From NCBI RefSeq assembly GCF_009857815.1, contig NZ_WVVW01000001.1, positions 496,001-560,000 on the forward strand: a stretch of 64,000 nt of DNA. The letters run 5' to 3'. The notes under the pieces were generated by a model that did no database searches, was not told the DNA's origin, and saw only the letters and a program-made list of their open reading frames with translations. Made by a program: the position numbers and the translations under genes. Shown in pieces: positions 49,908 through 58,558 of the stretch. Within the stretch, counting starts at the first letter, position 1. Each line of letters opens with the position of its first letter. Source of the DNA: Pseudomaricurvus sp. HS19. Its GTDB lineage: Bacteria; Pseudomonadota; Gammaproteobacteria; Pseudomonadales; Cellvibrionaceae.

Positions 49908-50981
49908 TCAGGAATACCCGGGCATTGCCTCAATAGCAGTAGCGGGGCCTCGACGCTGCAGGCGGGACGCTTGCCACAGCTGACTGGAGAGGTCTTCTAC
50001 GGAGCTGCGCTGCTCTGACAAAATCCACTTCACGATAGCCGCGGCCACATCCGGGTAGTGGCACAACGGGTGGCGGCGATCTTCCAGCCACTCCTGCAAC
50101 CTGGCGGCATCCAGCCGGTTCATACGACAGCCCAGGTCCAGCTCTTCCAGGGCGGCGGCATTGGAGAGCTGCTCCATCTGTCCCTGCAGGGGTTTCACCA
50201 GTACTTTCTTGCCCAGCTGCAGTGCCTCGCTGACCAGTTCAAAACCGGCGTTACACACCACGCCGCGACAGCGATGCAGGTCCTTGCGGAAGCCCTCAAC
50301 GCTGAGCGGCCGCAGGGAGACGTTACCTTCCTCACTCGGGCCAGCGAACTTGCCGTAGTAGACAAAGCGGGTGTCCGGGCATTGGTGCAGCAGTTGCAGC
50401 ACGGCCTCTGGCGCTTCAAATCCCAGGTACACCAGAATTACTTCTTCGCGCTGCACCGGGATTGACTCATCAAGGTGCACAATGGGCGGCAGTATGGTCT
50501 GGCCAAAGTGGTGCCAGTGCAGGCCCAGGTGGACATCGGCCGGGGCGAAGTGGCGGATCAGGGCCCTGGACATCAGCGAGTCTCCTTCCGTCGGGATGGC
50601 GGAGCTGAATGCGTATTGATGGCCAATGCCAATGGTGGGGATCCCCTGACGGCGGGCGGCCCAGGCAGTCACCGGCTCAAAGTCGTGAATCACCAGGTCG
50701 TAGCCGCTCAGGTCCAGCTCGCGCACGTCACGCCAGAAGCGCAACAGCTGGTTGTCACGGAAGGTTTTCAGGGGCTGGATGCGGCCGTTGGCGGTGGCAA
50801 AGGTGAGGCCGGGCAGGCAGCGCCAGTCACCGAACTCATCCATATCGAAGAAGTCACCGGGCTCGCGGCCACTGAACAGAAATTGGGTGCTGGCTGCGCT
50901 GTTGCGCAGGTGGTGGTTCATGGCCCGGGCGCGGCTGATGTGGCCATTGCCGGTGCCCTGTACGCCGTAAAATATCTTCAT
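49908..50981 (-). CDS. Glycosyltransferase of the MJ1255/VC2487 type
   Basis: 357-aa cytoplasmic protein with a GT-B fold. The N-terminal GVQGTGNGHISRARAM is the UDP-sugar glycosyltransferase-like opening seen in this family; the C-terminal half carries VVCNAGFELVSEALQLGKKVLVKPLQGQMEQL, the GT28-like nucleotide-sugar region. The acceptor is unknown. Its start overlaps the PAP2 gene's stop by 4 bases (ATGA), so the two are translated together, suggesting a linked step on a lipid-linked substrate. Confidence 0.85.
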   Translation of the reverse strand: MKIFYGVQGTGNGHISRARAMNHHLRNSAASTQFLFSGREPGDFFDMDEFGDWRCLPGLTFATANGRIQPLKTFRDNQLLRFWRDVRELDLSGYDLVIHDFEPVTAWAARRQGIPTIGIGHQYAFSSAIPTEGDSLMSRALIRHFAPADVHLGLHWHHFGQTILPPIVHLDESIPVQREEVILVYLGFEAPEAVLQLLHQCPDTRFVYYGKFAGPSEEGNVSLRPLSVEGFRKDLHRCRGVVCNAGFELVSEALQLGKKVLVKPLQGQMEQLSNAAALEELDLGCRMNRLDAARLQEWLEDRRHPLCHYPDVAAAIVKWILSEQRSSVEDLSSQLWQASRLQRRGPATAIEAMPGYS

Positions 50982-51502
50982 AGTGCGGGGTTCAGTAGTT
51001 CAAAACTCAGTAATGCCATGGTGCAGCCCAACAGGGCGCCGGCGAGGGTGTCGGTGGGGAAGTGCACCCCCAGCAGTACCCGGGATGCAGCCACGCTGCC
51101 GGCCCAGGGGAAGAGCAGCCAGCCGCTGCTCGGGAGCAACAGAAACGCCAGTGTCGCAAACAGGAAAGCGGCGGAGGTATGCCCGGAGGGAAAGCTGAAC
51201 TGGTCGCTGGGTTGAATCACGCTCTGGAAGCCGGGAATTGCCTGGGGTGGCCGGTTGCGTTTGAACTGGGATTTCAGCAGCGCGTAGAGCGGTCGTTCCA
51301 GCAGCAGTGCCAGCAGCAGGCAGAGGGACCAGTCGCTGAACTCGGTCAGGGCCAGCAGCAGAATGGCGAGGATATAGAGGTGACCGTCTGCGGTGGCCGA
51401 TATTTTGCGGCTGGCCCGTGTCAGGGTTGGCAGGCTCTTGCGCCGCAGGCACCAGCCAAAGGTAGAGAGATCACAGTGGTGGAGGACTTGCAGCAGCTTC
51501 AT
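50978..51502 (-). CDS. PAP2-family membrane phosphatase
   Basis: Integral membrane phosphatase, with the three catalytic motifs KSQFKRNRP (K-x6-RP), PSGH in FPSGHTSAAF and SRVLLGVHFPTD (SR-x5-H-x3-D). About four membrane helices. It could act on lipid phosphates such as undecaprenyl pyrophosphate or phosphatidate. I start at the ATG at 51502 (MKLLQVLHH), behind an AGGCAGG site; an ATG at 51538 would add 12 residues. 174 aa. It is coupled to the glycosyltransferase that follows. Confidence 0.88.
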   Translation of the reverse strand: MKLLQVLHHCDLSTFGWCLRRKSLPTLTRASRKISATADGHLYILAILLLALTEFSDWSLCLLLALLLERPLYALLKSQFKRNRPPQAIPGFQSVIQPSDQFSFPSGHTSAAFLFATLAFLLLPSSGWLLFPWAGSVAASRVLLGVHFPTDTLAGALLGCTMALLSFELLNPAL

Positions 51503-51705
51503 GGGGACCTGCCTTTGCTGATTGTTTTTTGTGCTCATGGGGTGAAGGCTAGGCGCTTTATGTGACAGCTGTATGGCCGGGGCGTGACATTTTCGTGTCA
51601 TCAGTAATCTCTTCGGGCAGCCGTCGTGGTCGGCGCTTACGGCTCTCTGTTACTATCACCCCTTTAAGCCAATCTTTAAGTCATTCTTTCGACGACAGGT
51701 GCAAG

Positions 51706-52326
51706 ATGCAGCAACAGATCAAGACCATGCTCGAGTTACAGGACAGCATGAACACACGGGTTAATAACGACTGGCGTGCGCAGGGGTTCGAGTGGTACCG
51801 GGCCATCTGGATTGAGTGTGGGGAGCTGCTGGATCACTACGGCTGGAAGTGGTGGAAAAAGCAGCAGCCGGATCTTGAACAGGTGGCCCTGGAGCTGATC
51901 GACATCTGGCATTTTGGCCTGAGTATCCTGCTGCAGGGTGGCGAAAGCAGCGACGCCATTGCAGAGCAGGTGGCCTCCGAGCTGTCCATCGCCACGGATG
52001 AGGCTGACTTTCGCCTTGATCTGGAGGCCTTTGCCGCTGACGTGCTCAGTCGCCGGAGTTTCTCCGTAGCTGCCTTCGGCCGCCTGATGGCCGGCATTGA
52101 TATGAGTTTCGAGCAGTTGTTCGGCGGTTATGTGGGCAAAAATGTGCTCAATTTCTTCCGCCAGGATCACGGCTATCAGGATGGCAGCTACCAGAAGCTG
52201 TGGGGCGGACGCGAAGACAATGAGCACCTGGTGGAGTTGACCCAATCCCTGGACACCTCCAGTCCGGCGTTCAAGGATGAGCTGTATCAGGCACTGGCGG
52301 AGCGTTACCGCAGCCTCTGCGCCTGA
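51706..52326 (+). CDS. dUTP diphosphatase, dimeric (all-alpha NTP pyrophosphatase)
   Basis: 206-aa all-alpha NTP-PPase of the dUTPase_2 type, which hydrolyses dUTP to dUMP. Metal-binding helices are visible in WIECGELLDHYGWKWWKK and ELIDIWHFGLS; FGGYVGKNVLNFFRQDHGY and DNEHLVEL complete the fold. I start at the ATG at 51706 (MQQQIKTMLELQ), as the frame upstream is not family-like. A thymidylate kinase sits elsewhere in this window, but no trimeric dut is present here. Confidence 0.87.
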   Translation: MQQQIKTMLELQDSMNTRVNNDWRAQGFEWYRAIWIECGELLDHYGWKWWKKQQPDLEQVALELIDIWHFGLSILLQGGESSDAIAEQVASELSIATDEADFRLDLEAFAADVLSRRSFSVAAFGRLMAGIDMSFEQLFGGYVGKNVLNFFRQDHGYQDGSYQKLWGGREDNEHLVELTQSLDTSSPAFKDELYQALAERYRSLCA

Positions 52327-52433
52327 TTCGGCCCCTCGGCGCCGCTTGTTATCGGGTACGCCGGGGGCGGCCATCGCGCCTACCAATTAGTCGTAAATTG
52401 CGCGTCGATGGATGCATTTTTCTCGCGATTGCC

Positions 52434-52439
52434 TATAAT
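52434..52439 (+). promoter_or_regulatory. -10 element upstream of mdh
   Basis: Perfect TATAAT 105 bases before the mdh start, with no convincing -35 at 16-18 bases. The upstream TG lies two bases too far for a regular extended -10. Confidence 0.5.
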
Positions 52440-52543
52440 GGCCCCCCGCCAAAAAGGTGATTCAGCACGCGTCAGGGATATTCGTTGGCAAGGCTGAAAG
52501 CCACTCCCACTTTCATACAAACGAGCGTAAACGGAGATTTATT

Positions 52544-53524
52544 GTGAAAGCACCCGTACGTGTTGCAGTGACTGGCGCCGCCGGTCAGATCAGCTACTCC
52601 CTGTTGTTCCGCATTGCTTCCGGCCAGATGCTGGGCGCTGACCAGCCAGTTATTCTGCAAATGCTGGAAATCACTCCCGCCCTGGAAGCCCTGAAGGGTG
52701 TAGCCATGGAGCTGGATGACTGCGCGTTCCCGACACTGGCTGGCATGGTGTGCACCGACGATCCTAACGTTGCCTTCAAGGATGCCGATTACGCACTGCT
52801 GGTTGGTGCTCGTCCTCGTGGCCCGGGTATGGAGCGTAAGGATCTGCTGGAAGCCAACGCCGCGATCTTCTCCGTTCAGGGCAAGGCCATCAACGACCAC
52901 GCTTCCCGCGACATCAAGGTGCTGGTAGTCGGTAACCCGGCCAACACCAACGCCCTGATTGCCCAGCGCAACGCTCCTGACATTAACCCACGTCAGTTCA
53001 CTGCCATGATGCGTCTGGATCACAACCGCGCCATGACCCAGCTGGCCCAGAAAACCGGCAAGACCGTTAATGATGTGAAAAACGTCATTATCTGGGGTAA
53101 CCACTCCGCTACCCAGTACCCTGACCTGCACAGCGCCTCCGTTGACGGTGCCGATGCCATGGGCCTGATTGACCAGGCGTGGTACGAAAGCGACTTTATC
53201 CCGACTGTACAGCAGCGCGGTGCGGCTATTATTAAAGCCCGTGGTGCTTCTTCAGCGGCTTCCGCTGCCAACGCTGCCATCGATCATATGCGCAACTGGG
53301 CGCTGGGCTCCGATGCTGACAACTATGTCACCATGGGCGTCTACTCCGATGGTTCCTATGGCATCGAAGAAGGCCTGATCTATGGCTTCCCATGTGTCTG
53401 TAAAGACGGCGACTGGAGCATTGTTCAGGGTATTGAGCTGAACGACTTCTCCAAGTCCAAGATGGCTGCTACCGAGAACGAGCTGAAAGAAGAGCGTGAT
53501 GGAGTGAAACACCTGCTCCCTTAA
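52544..53524 (+). CDS. mdh: Malate dehydrogenase
   Basis: NAD-dependent interconversion of malate and oxaloacetate in the TCA cycle. The Rossmann motif [31 protein letters not shown] (substrate loop with Arg), [10 protein letters not shown], and the catalytic His in [13 protein letters not shown]. 326 aa, of the type found in many Beta- and Gammaproteobacteria (about 328 aa), not the 312-aa E. coli type. I start at GTG 52544 ([10 protein letters not shown]) behind ACGGAGAT; the earlier frame is unlikely. A perfect terminator follows. Confidence 0.96.
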   Translation: MKAPVRVAVTGAAGQISYSLLFRIASGQMLGADQPVILQMLEITPALEALKGVAMELDDCAFPTLAGMVCTDDPNVAFKDADYALLVGARPRGPGMERKDLLEANAAIFSVQGKAINDHASRDIKVLVVGNPANTNALIAQRNAPDINPRQFTAMMRLDHNRAMTQLAQKTGKTVNDVKNVIIWGNHSATQYPDLHSASVDGADAMGLIDQAWYESDFIPTVQQRGAAIIKARGASSAASAANAAIDHMRNWALGSDADNYVTMGVYSDGSYGIEEGLIYGFPCVCKDGDWSIVQGIELNDFSKSKMAATENELKEERDGVKHLLP

Positions 53525-53548
53525 GCCCGGACTTCTAAAGCAGTACCG

Positions 53549-53578
53549 AAAACGCGGCCATTGGCCGCGTTTTTTTTT
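53549..53578 (+). terminator. Intrinsic terminator of mdh
   Basis: AAAACGCGGCC / GGCCGCGTTTT, perfect 11-bp stem with a 3-base loop and a run of nine T. Confidence 0.95.
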
Positions 53579-53644
53579 GGCTGCGCCAATGTGAGGGGAG
53601 GGCGCCGCCGCTGGATCCATTTTTCGGAGCCGGTGCACGCGGGT

Positions 53645-53650
53645 TATAAT
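53645..53650 (+). promoter_or_regulatory. -10 element of bcp
   Basis: TATAAT 36 bases before the bcp ATG, consistent with a start around 53657. No good -35 seen. Confidence 0.5.
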
Positions 53651-53685
53651 CCGCCACAATTTTTCAGTTCAGAAATGGAGTCGCT

Positions 53686-54159
53686 ATGGCACACCCCAAA
53701 ATCGGCAATCTCGCCCCCGCATTTACCCTACTGGATCAGGAAGGCAACAAGGTTAGCCTGAAGGACTTTCGCGACTCCAAAAACGTAGTGCTCTACTTCT
53801 ATCCCAAAGCCATGACGCCCGGATGTACTGTGCAGGCCTGCGGCATTCGTGACAGCAAGAAAGAGTTCGAAAAGCGTGACACTGTGGTGCTGGGCGTTAG
53901 TCCGGATGCCGTGGCGCGTTTGCCGAAATTTATCGAGAAGCAGGAACTGAACTTCACGCTGCTCTCCGACGAGGATCACGCCATCGCCGAAAAGTATGGC
54001 TGCTGGGGCATGAAAAAGTTTATGGGTAAGGAGTTTATGGGCCTTATCCGCACCACATTCATTATCGGCAAGGATGGCAGGCTCCTGAAGGTAATGGACA
54101 AGTTCAAAACCAAGACCCATCACGAGGATGTACTGGCGGTTCTCGACGAGCTGCTCTGA
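53686..54159 (+). CDS. bcp: Thioredoxin-dependent thiol peroxidase (Bcp, PrxQ)
   Basis: Peroxiredoxin that reduces H2O2 and organic peroxides with thioredoxin. Catalytic Cys47 and resolving Cys52 in TPGCTVQACGIRD mark the atypical 2-Cys PrxQ type. AFTLLDQEGNKVSLKDF and the DEDHAIAEKYGCWG region fit. 157 aa, standard length. Single gene, with a hairpin after it. Confidence 0.96.
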   Translation: MAHPKIGNLAPAFTLLDQEGNKVSLKDFRDSKNVVLYFYPKAMTPGCTVQACGIRDSKKEFEKRDTVVLGVSPDAVARLPKFIEKQELNFTLLSDEDHAIAEKYGCWGMKKFMGKEFMGLIRTTFIIGKDGRLLKVMDKFKTKTHHEDVLAVLDELL

Positions 54160-54171
54160 GGGGTTTTGCCT

Positions 54172-54203
54172 GGTAGGTCCTGCTAAAGATGGCAGGACCT
54201 GCC
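54172..54203 (+). terminator. Hairpin after bcp
   Basis: GGTAGGTCCTGC / GCAGGACCTGCC, a 12-bp stem with one G-T wobble and an 8-base loop, 12 bases after the stop. Followed by GGCTTTC, so only a weak T-run. Confidence 0.7.
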
Positions 54204-54961
54204 GGCTTTCTCCCTGACCGCTTTTGCGGGTATTTCCCTCGTCTATTCCCCCCCCCATTCGCTCCCTGCGAGTACCTAAGGAACAGGCCTGCCTCTGGCA
54301 CCTGTTGCGGAAATACTGAACTTCCTTTTCAGGGGCGTGAGTCTTTCACTGTCTTCAGGGGCTCTTGTCCTGTAAATCATCCGGCATTAAACCGGTCTCC
54401 TTTTGGCGCGAAAATTACTATTTTGGCGTCTCAGGAGGCTCTATTGTCAGCTGGATTAACACTTGAGGCGGCGAATTTCACTTCTGCCGTCTCCAGTCGA
54501 CGCCAAACGGATACTTTCCACGTCTTAATGAGTGATTTTTGCGAACGGGTTCTCGCTGGGCGGGGATCTATTGTCGATCTTTTTTACAGCTGCATCAGTT
54601 TCAGGGGGTGGTAACTGAACCACCTTCGGGGTGTGACTGAGGTCTGCGAGTTCCCGCCGCGGTTGCTATATGGTTACGCCAGCTCAAATGGAAGAGGGCT
54701 TGGTCGCCAGGAATGCCGGGTGGCATTCAGATTCCGGTTGTCGTCAGCTATTCGTCCCTGACACAGGAAGAGGCGTCGCCGGGAATTTCAGCTCTCCATC
54801 AATATGGGTGTTAGTCATTTGTGATGGCGCCCTGTCGCCGTTACGGAATTGTTTTCTTTTATCGTCACATACAGCGGTTAGTTGGCGAACTGGTCAAGCT
54901 TTGTCCTGTAAGTATCTGGAATAAAGGAAAAATTTGACCATCAGGATTGGTGTGGAAAGCT
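54204..54961. other. Long non-coding region before the GAF-AraC regulator
   Basis: About 760 bases with no supported gene; two open frames across it (54189-54614, 54670-54924) have no family likeness, ribosome site or codon pattern like the neighbours. Visible features are a run of nine C (54248-54256), two copies of TTTTGGCG about 20 bases apart (near 54401 and 54421) and a small hairpin GGTGGT / ACCACC (54607-54624). Base composition is noticeably less GC-rich than the genes. Confidence 0.45.
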
Positions 54962-55942
54962 ATGGATACAGACGCAACAAGGCGGGACGGGGCTTCGGCT
55001 GGTGGCGGGAACGCAAGCGCAGGCAGCCGGAAAAACCGCAAACCCGGTTTGGTGGAGCGATTAAAAATCCTGCACCAGCTGCTCACGGACAGGTTCGCTA
55101 CTCACGCCGAGCATCAGGAGGCCTATCTGCAGGCCGGGTTGGGCATGTTCGCGGCGCAGATTGGAATGCTGCTGCGGGTGCGTTTGCTGCAGCCATCCGC
55201 AGAGGTGGATGCGGTTTGTGGAATGGATCTTGCTGGGGCAGTAGAGGTGGATCAGACGTTGGAGTGGTGCTCTGCACCCATTGCACACCGAACCACTACC
55301 CTGTGGAACTGCCCAGAACCAAATATCAGTCGGGAGGTCTACAACGGGGTTGAAATTCGGGGATACCTCTGCACCCCGGTCTTTGTGGCAGGCCATATCT
55401 ACGGGTTGCTGTGTTTCTTGCAAAGCGCCGGTGGACAGGGAGGCTTCACGGATGAAGATGCTGAAACCGTCGAAATTATGGCAAAAGGAGTGGCCAAAAT
55501 GATTGAGCTCCAAAGGGTACCACCAGTAGATCAGGCCAGGCTCAGGGCCGGGTTTGTCACCGAGGGCGTGAAAACCTTCGAAGAGTATATCTATCAGGCG
55601 CGACTACCTGAGGTTTACGGTGTGCCCGGGCGCGTCGTAGAGGTATTGCAAAAGCGCATTGGCAAGGCGTCACTGTCAATCGACTTTATCGCTGAGGAGA
55701 TGAACCTCTCCAAACGCACCCTGCAGCGCCGCCTGCAGCAGCAGGGCATCAGTTTTGCCGAGCTGCGCGATCAGGTTCGTTTTCACTATTCCATCAACTA
55801 CCTGGTGGAGAACAACATGAGCATTGACAGTATTTCGTCAACGCTGGATTTCTCCGATCGCACCAGCTTTACCAACGCCTTCAAACGTTGGACAGGACTC
55901 TCCCCCAGCACCTTCCGCAAGCTGTTCCGGGACTACGCCTGA
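54962..55942 (+). CDS. GAF-domain AraC-family transcriptional regulator
   Basis: DNA-binding regulator with an N-terminal low-complexity tail (GGGNASAGSRKNRK), a GAF-like sensor domain (residues about 40-190, with REVYNGVEIRGYLCTPVFVAGHIYGLLCFL typical of GAF), then an AraC-type double helix-turn-helix (about 225-326: LSIDFIAEEMNLSKRTLQRRLQQ and DSISSTLDFSDRTSFTNAFKRWTG). 326 aa. I start at the ATG at 54962; TTG and GTG lie upstream. The ligand and targets are unknown; no adjacent operon suggests one. Confidence 0.87.
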   Translation: MDTDATRRDGASAGGGNASAGSRKNRKPGLVERLKILHQLLTDRFATHAEHQEAYLQAGLGMFAAQIGMLLRVRLLQPSAEVDAVCGMDLAGAVEVDQTLEWCSAPIAHRTTTLWNCPEPNISREVYNGVEIRGYLCTPVFVAGHIYGLLCFLQSAGGQGGFTDEDAETVEIMAKGVAKMIELQRVPPVDQARLRAGFVTEGVKTFEEYIYQARLPEVYGVPGRVVEVLQKRIGKASLSIDFIAEEMNLSKRTLQRRLQQQGISFAELRDQVRFHYSINYLVENNMSIDSISSTLDFSDRTSFTNAFKRWTGLSPSTFRKLFRDYA

Positions 55943-55962
55943 ATGGCCTGAATCCATTGCCC

Positions 55963-56017
55963 CACTGCAGTAAAAACGGTAGAGTTTCACCCTTTTGTGA
56001 AACTCTACTTTGCAGTG
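55963..56017 (+). promoter_or_regulatory. Two-tier hairpin before yajC
   Basis: Inner arms GTAGAGTTTCAC (55979-55990) / GTGAAACTCTAC (55997-56008), perfect 12 bp with loop CCTTTT. Outer arms CACTGCA (55963-55969) / TGCAGTG (56011-56017), separated by an asymmetric internal loop. It begins 20 bases after the regulator gene's stop and ends 10 bases before the yajC ATG. It may end transcription of the upstream gene, control yajC translation, or both. Confidence 0.6.
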
Positions 56018-56027
56018 AGGAACCTTA

Positions 56028-56360
56028 ATGGAATTCTTTATTCCTGCCGCCATGGCACAAGCTGAAGCCCAGGGCCCCCAGGGCAACCCCATGATCACCC
56101 TGATCATGTTTGGCGGTCTGTTTGTCTTTATGTACTTCTTTATGATTCGCCCCCAGCGCAAGCGTCAAAAAGAGCATCAGGAGCTGGTTGGTAACCTGGG
56201 CAAGGGCGACGAAGTCGTTATGAACAGTGGCCTGCTTGGCAAGGTGCTGAAGGTAGACGAAAATTACCTGGTTATTGAAACCGGCACCAACGTCGAGTTG
56301 AAATTCCAGAAAGTGGCGGTTCACGCTGTACTGCCTAAGGGAACCATTAAGTCCATTTAA
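56028..56360 (+). CDS. yajC: Preprotein translocase accessory subunit YajC
   Basis: 110-aa single-helix inner-membrane protein associated with SecDF. MAQAEAQGPQGNPMITLIMFGGLFVFMYFFMIRPQRKRQKEH is a textbook N-terminus: short exported tail, one helix, then the RPQRKR cytoplasmic anchor; the rest is a small SH3-like domain (GDEVVMNSGLLGKVLKV). Usually it lies in tgt-yajC-secD-secF. Here it is alone, flanked by hairpins, with no sec gene beside it. Confidence 0.94.
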   Translation: MEFFIPAAMAQAEAQGPQGNPMITLIMFGGLFVFMYFFMIRPQRKRQKEHQELVGNLGKGDEVVMNSGLLGKVLKVDENYLVIETGTNVELKFQKVAVHAVLPKGTIKSI

Positions 56361-56386
56361 TGGCTCGCAGCAGTTACGTTATAGTT

Positions 56387-56412
56387 AAAAGGCAGCTGAG
56401 GCTGCCTTTTTT
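56387..56412 (+). terminator. Intrinsic terminator of yajC
   Basis: AAAAGGCAGC / GCTGCCTTTT, perfect 10-bp stem with a TGAG loop, then TT. It begins 27 bases after the stop. Confidence 0.93.
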
Positions 56413-56476
56413 CTGCCCGCCATTCTGTCGCCGCCGGTTGGCGGCAGTGCTGAACCTGGAGCCAAAAGGATAAGCT

Positions 56477-57490
56477 ATGCCCACCCTGGGATTTCCTCCC
56501 CGTATTCCCCTGGCCCATACCCCTACGCCCCTGCATCTGTTGCCCCGTGTGTCCGAGGCCCTTGGGGTGCGAGTGTGGGTTAAGCGGGATGACCTTACAG
56601 GCTCCGCCCTTACTGGTAACAAGGTGCGTAAGCTGGAGTTTTGCCTCGCCCAGGCCCGGGCTCAGGGCTGCGATGCGCTGGTGACTTGTGGCGGGCTGCA
56701 ATCCAATCATTGCCGGGCCACTGCACTGGCCGGCGCCCGGCTGGGGTTGCGGGTGCGGCTGGTATTGAGGGGCGAGGAGGGTGCCGGCACGGCGGATGGT
56801 AATCTGTTTCTCGATTATCTGGCTGGCGCCGAAGTAACCACCTTTCCCCTGGCGGAATACCGCTCGAACCTGCAGGGGCTGTTACAGGACGCGGCCCGGT
56901 CGCTGGAGGCGGAAGGCCTGTCGCCCTTTGTCATTCCAACCGGAGCCAGTGATGGTATCGGTATCTGGGGCTATCTCGGTGCAGTTGACGAGTTGGCCAA
57001 TGACTTTGCGGCTGCCGGTATCGAACCGTCCCACATTGTTTCGGCAACCGGTTCGGGGGGCACCCAGGCGGGATTGAGTCTCGGTGCCTGGCTCAAAGGC
57101 TGGCAGGCAAAGGTGGTTGGCTTTGCGGTTTGTGATAATGAGGCCTACTTTCAGAACAAGGTCAGGGCGGATATGCGGGAGTGGCAGCAGCGCTTTGGCG
57201 GTATCTGCGAGGGTGTGGCTGAGGTGGATGTTGAGGCGGTGCCGGTCAGCGTTGATGATCGCTTTATTGGCCCCGGCTATGCCCGTGCCGATGCCGGGGT
57301 TTTTGATCTGATCCGCTGGCTGGCGGCGAATGAGGGCATAGTGCTGGATCCGGTCTATACCGGTAAGGCCTTCTATGGGCTCTGGCAAACACTGGAGCGT
57401 GGTGAGTGGCCGGATGCCCGCGATGTGGTGTTTGTCCACACCGGTGGTATTTTTGGCACCTTTGCGCAGCGTGAGCAGTTTGCATTCTGA
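56477..57490 (+). CDS. D-cysteine desulfhydrase / ACC deaminase-family PLP protein
   Basis: Fold-type II PLP enzyme. The PLP Lys is in LTGNKVRKLEF; GLQSNHCRATALAGARLG and the Gly-rich ATGSGGTQAGLSLG loop bind the cofactor phosphate. HTGGIFGTF closes the family pattern. 337 aa. It resembles D-cysteine desulfhydrase (DcyD), which releases sulfide, pyruvate and ammonia from D-cysteine. Activity cannot be proven from the sequence, as ACC deaminases share this fold. AAGGATA stands before the ATG; a quinone oxidoreductase follows after 59 bases. Confidence 0.87.
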   Translation: MPTLGFPPRIPLAHTPTPLHLLPRVSEALGVRVWVKRDDLTGSALTGNKVRKLEFCLAQARAQGCDALVTCGGLQSNHCRATALAGARLGLRVRLVLRGEEGAGTADGNLFLDYLAGAEVTTFPLAEYRSNLQGLLQDAARSLEAEGLSPFVIPTGASDGIGIWGYLGAVDELANDFAAAGIEPSHIVSATGSGGTQAGLSLGAWLKGWQAKVVGFAVCDNEAYFQNKVRADMREWQQRFGGICEGVAEVDVEAVPVSVDDRFIGPGYARADAGVFDLIRWLAANEGIVLDPVYTGKAFYGLWQTLERGEWPDARDVVFVHTGGIFGTFAQREQFAF

Positions 57491-57549
57491 GTGTTCGCGG
57501 GCTGGTTTGGCGAAAAGGTTTTAAGCTGCATTGGCTCGGAGGAGCGGCG

Positions 57550-58536
57550 ATGAAAGGCACGGAGATTCAGGGTTTCAGGCTACACGATCACGGCGGTCCG
57601 GAGGTGTTGCAGTGGGGGGCGATAACACTGCCTGCCCCTGCAGGGCGGCAGGTGCTGGTTCGCAATCGTGCAGTGGGAGTCAATTTTATTGATATCTATC
57701 ACCGTGAGGGTCTGTACCCTATGGCGCTGCCCAGTGGATTGGGGGTCGAGGGCGCTGGTGTGGTAGAGGCGGTCGGCAGCGAAGTGACGGAGTTCAGAGC
57801 GGGTGACAGGGTGGCCTATTGCATGTGCACTCCCGGAGCCTATGCCGAAGCGCATCTGGTGGACGCCTCCAGGATTGTGAGGCTGCCGGATGCGATTGAT
57901 GAGGAGTCCGCAGCTGGAGTATTGCTGAAGGGTTTAACGGCGGCGTTCCTGTTGCACTCCATGGCGCCACTGCAAGCGGGTGATGCCATTCTTGTGCATG
58001 CGGCGGCCGGCGGTGTCGGGCAGCTGTTGTGTCAGTGGGCTGCCCACAAGGGCCTGACGGTCATTGCTGTCGTCAGTACGGAAGCCAAGGCTGAGCAGGC
58101 CCGCTCTGCCGGGGCCACCCACGCCATTGTTGGCGGTCCGGACGGGCTGGCGGAGCAGGTGAGGGCGCTTACCGGGGGGCAGGGCGTGCGCATGGCGCTG
58201 GATTCTGTCGGAGCGTCTACCTGGGAGGCTTCACTGGATTCGCTGGCACGTCGTGGGTGGTATGTAACCTACGGCAATGCCAGTGGGCCGGTTCCGCCGA
58301 TAGCGCCTCTGGAATTGCAGAAGCGCGGTTCACTGGTAATGACCCGCCCCGGGCTGGCAGACTTTGTGGCTTCCAGGGAGGAGTTGGATTATCTCTCAGG
58401 CTTGTTGTTTGACGTATTGGGTCAAGGGGTGGTGAAGCCAGCCATTGGCCTGCGCCTGCCGCTGGCAGAGGCGCCCGAAGCCCAGCGCCGCCTGCAGGCG
58501 CGTGAGACCTCAGGCTCAATTGTGCTGCAGGTGTAA
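57550..58536 (+). CDS. Zinc-free quinone oxidoreductase (Qor-like)
   Basis: NADPH-dependent MDR-family enzyme acting on quinones or enones. The N-terminal GroES-like domain has NFIDIYHREGLYP and GLGVEGAGVVEAVG; the nucleotide domain has HAAAGGVGQLLCQWA and KAEQARSAGATHAI. No catalytic zinc ligands (no GHE or structural four-Cys cluster) are present, so it is the Qor rather than the alcohol dehydrogenase branch. 328 aa. GGAGGAG precedes the ATG. Confidence 0.92.
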   Translation: MKGTEIQGFRLHDHGGPEVLQWGAITLPAPAGRQVLVRNRAVGVNFIDIYHREGLYPMALPSGLGVEGAGVVEAVGSEVTEFRAGDRVAYCMCTPGAYAEAHLVDASRIVRLPDAIDEESAAGVLLKGLTAAFLLHSMAPLQAGDAILVHAAAGGVGQLLCQWAAHKGLTVIAVVSTEAKAEQARSAGATHAIVGGPDGLAEQVRALTGGQGVRMALDSVGASTWEASLDSLARRGWYVTYGNASGPVPPIAPLELQKRGSLVMTRPGLADFVASREELDYLSGLLFDVLGQGVVKPAIGLRLPLAEAPEAQRRLQARETSGSIVLQV

Positions 58537-58558
58537 ACAGGATTCATAAGGGGAAGTT

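Noticed and set aside
54296-54310. Sigma-54-like promoter TGGCAC...TTGC
   Set aside because: The distance between GG and GC is 8 bases, not 10, so it does not fit the -24/-12 pattern.
54189-54924. Two open frames in the non-coding region before the GAF-AraC gene
   Set aside because: No family likeness, no ribosome sites, and composition unlike the neighbouring genes.
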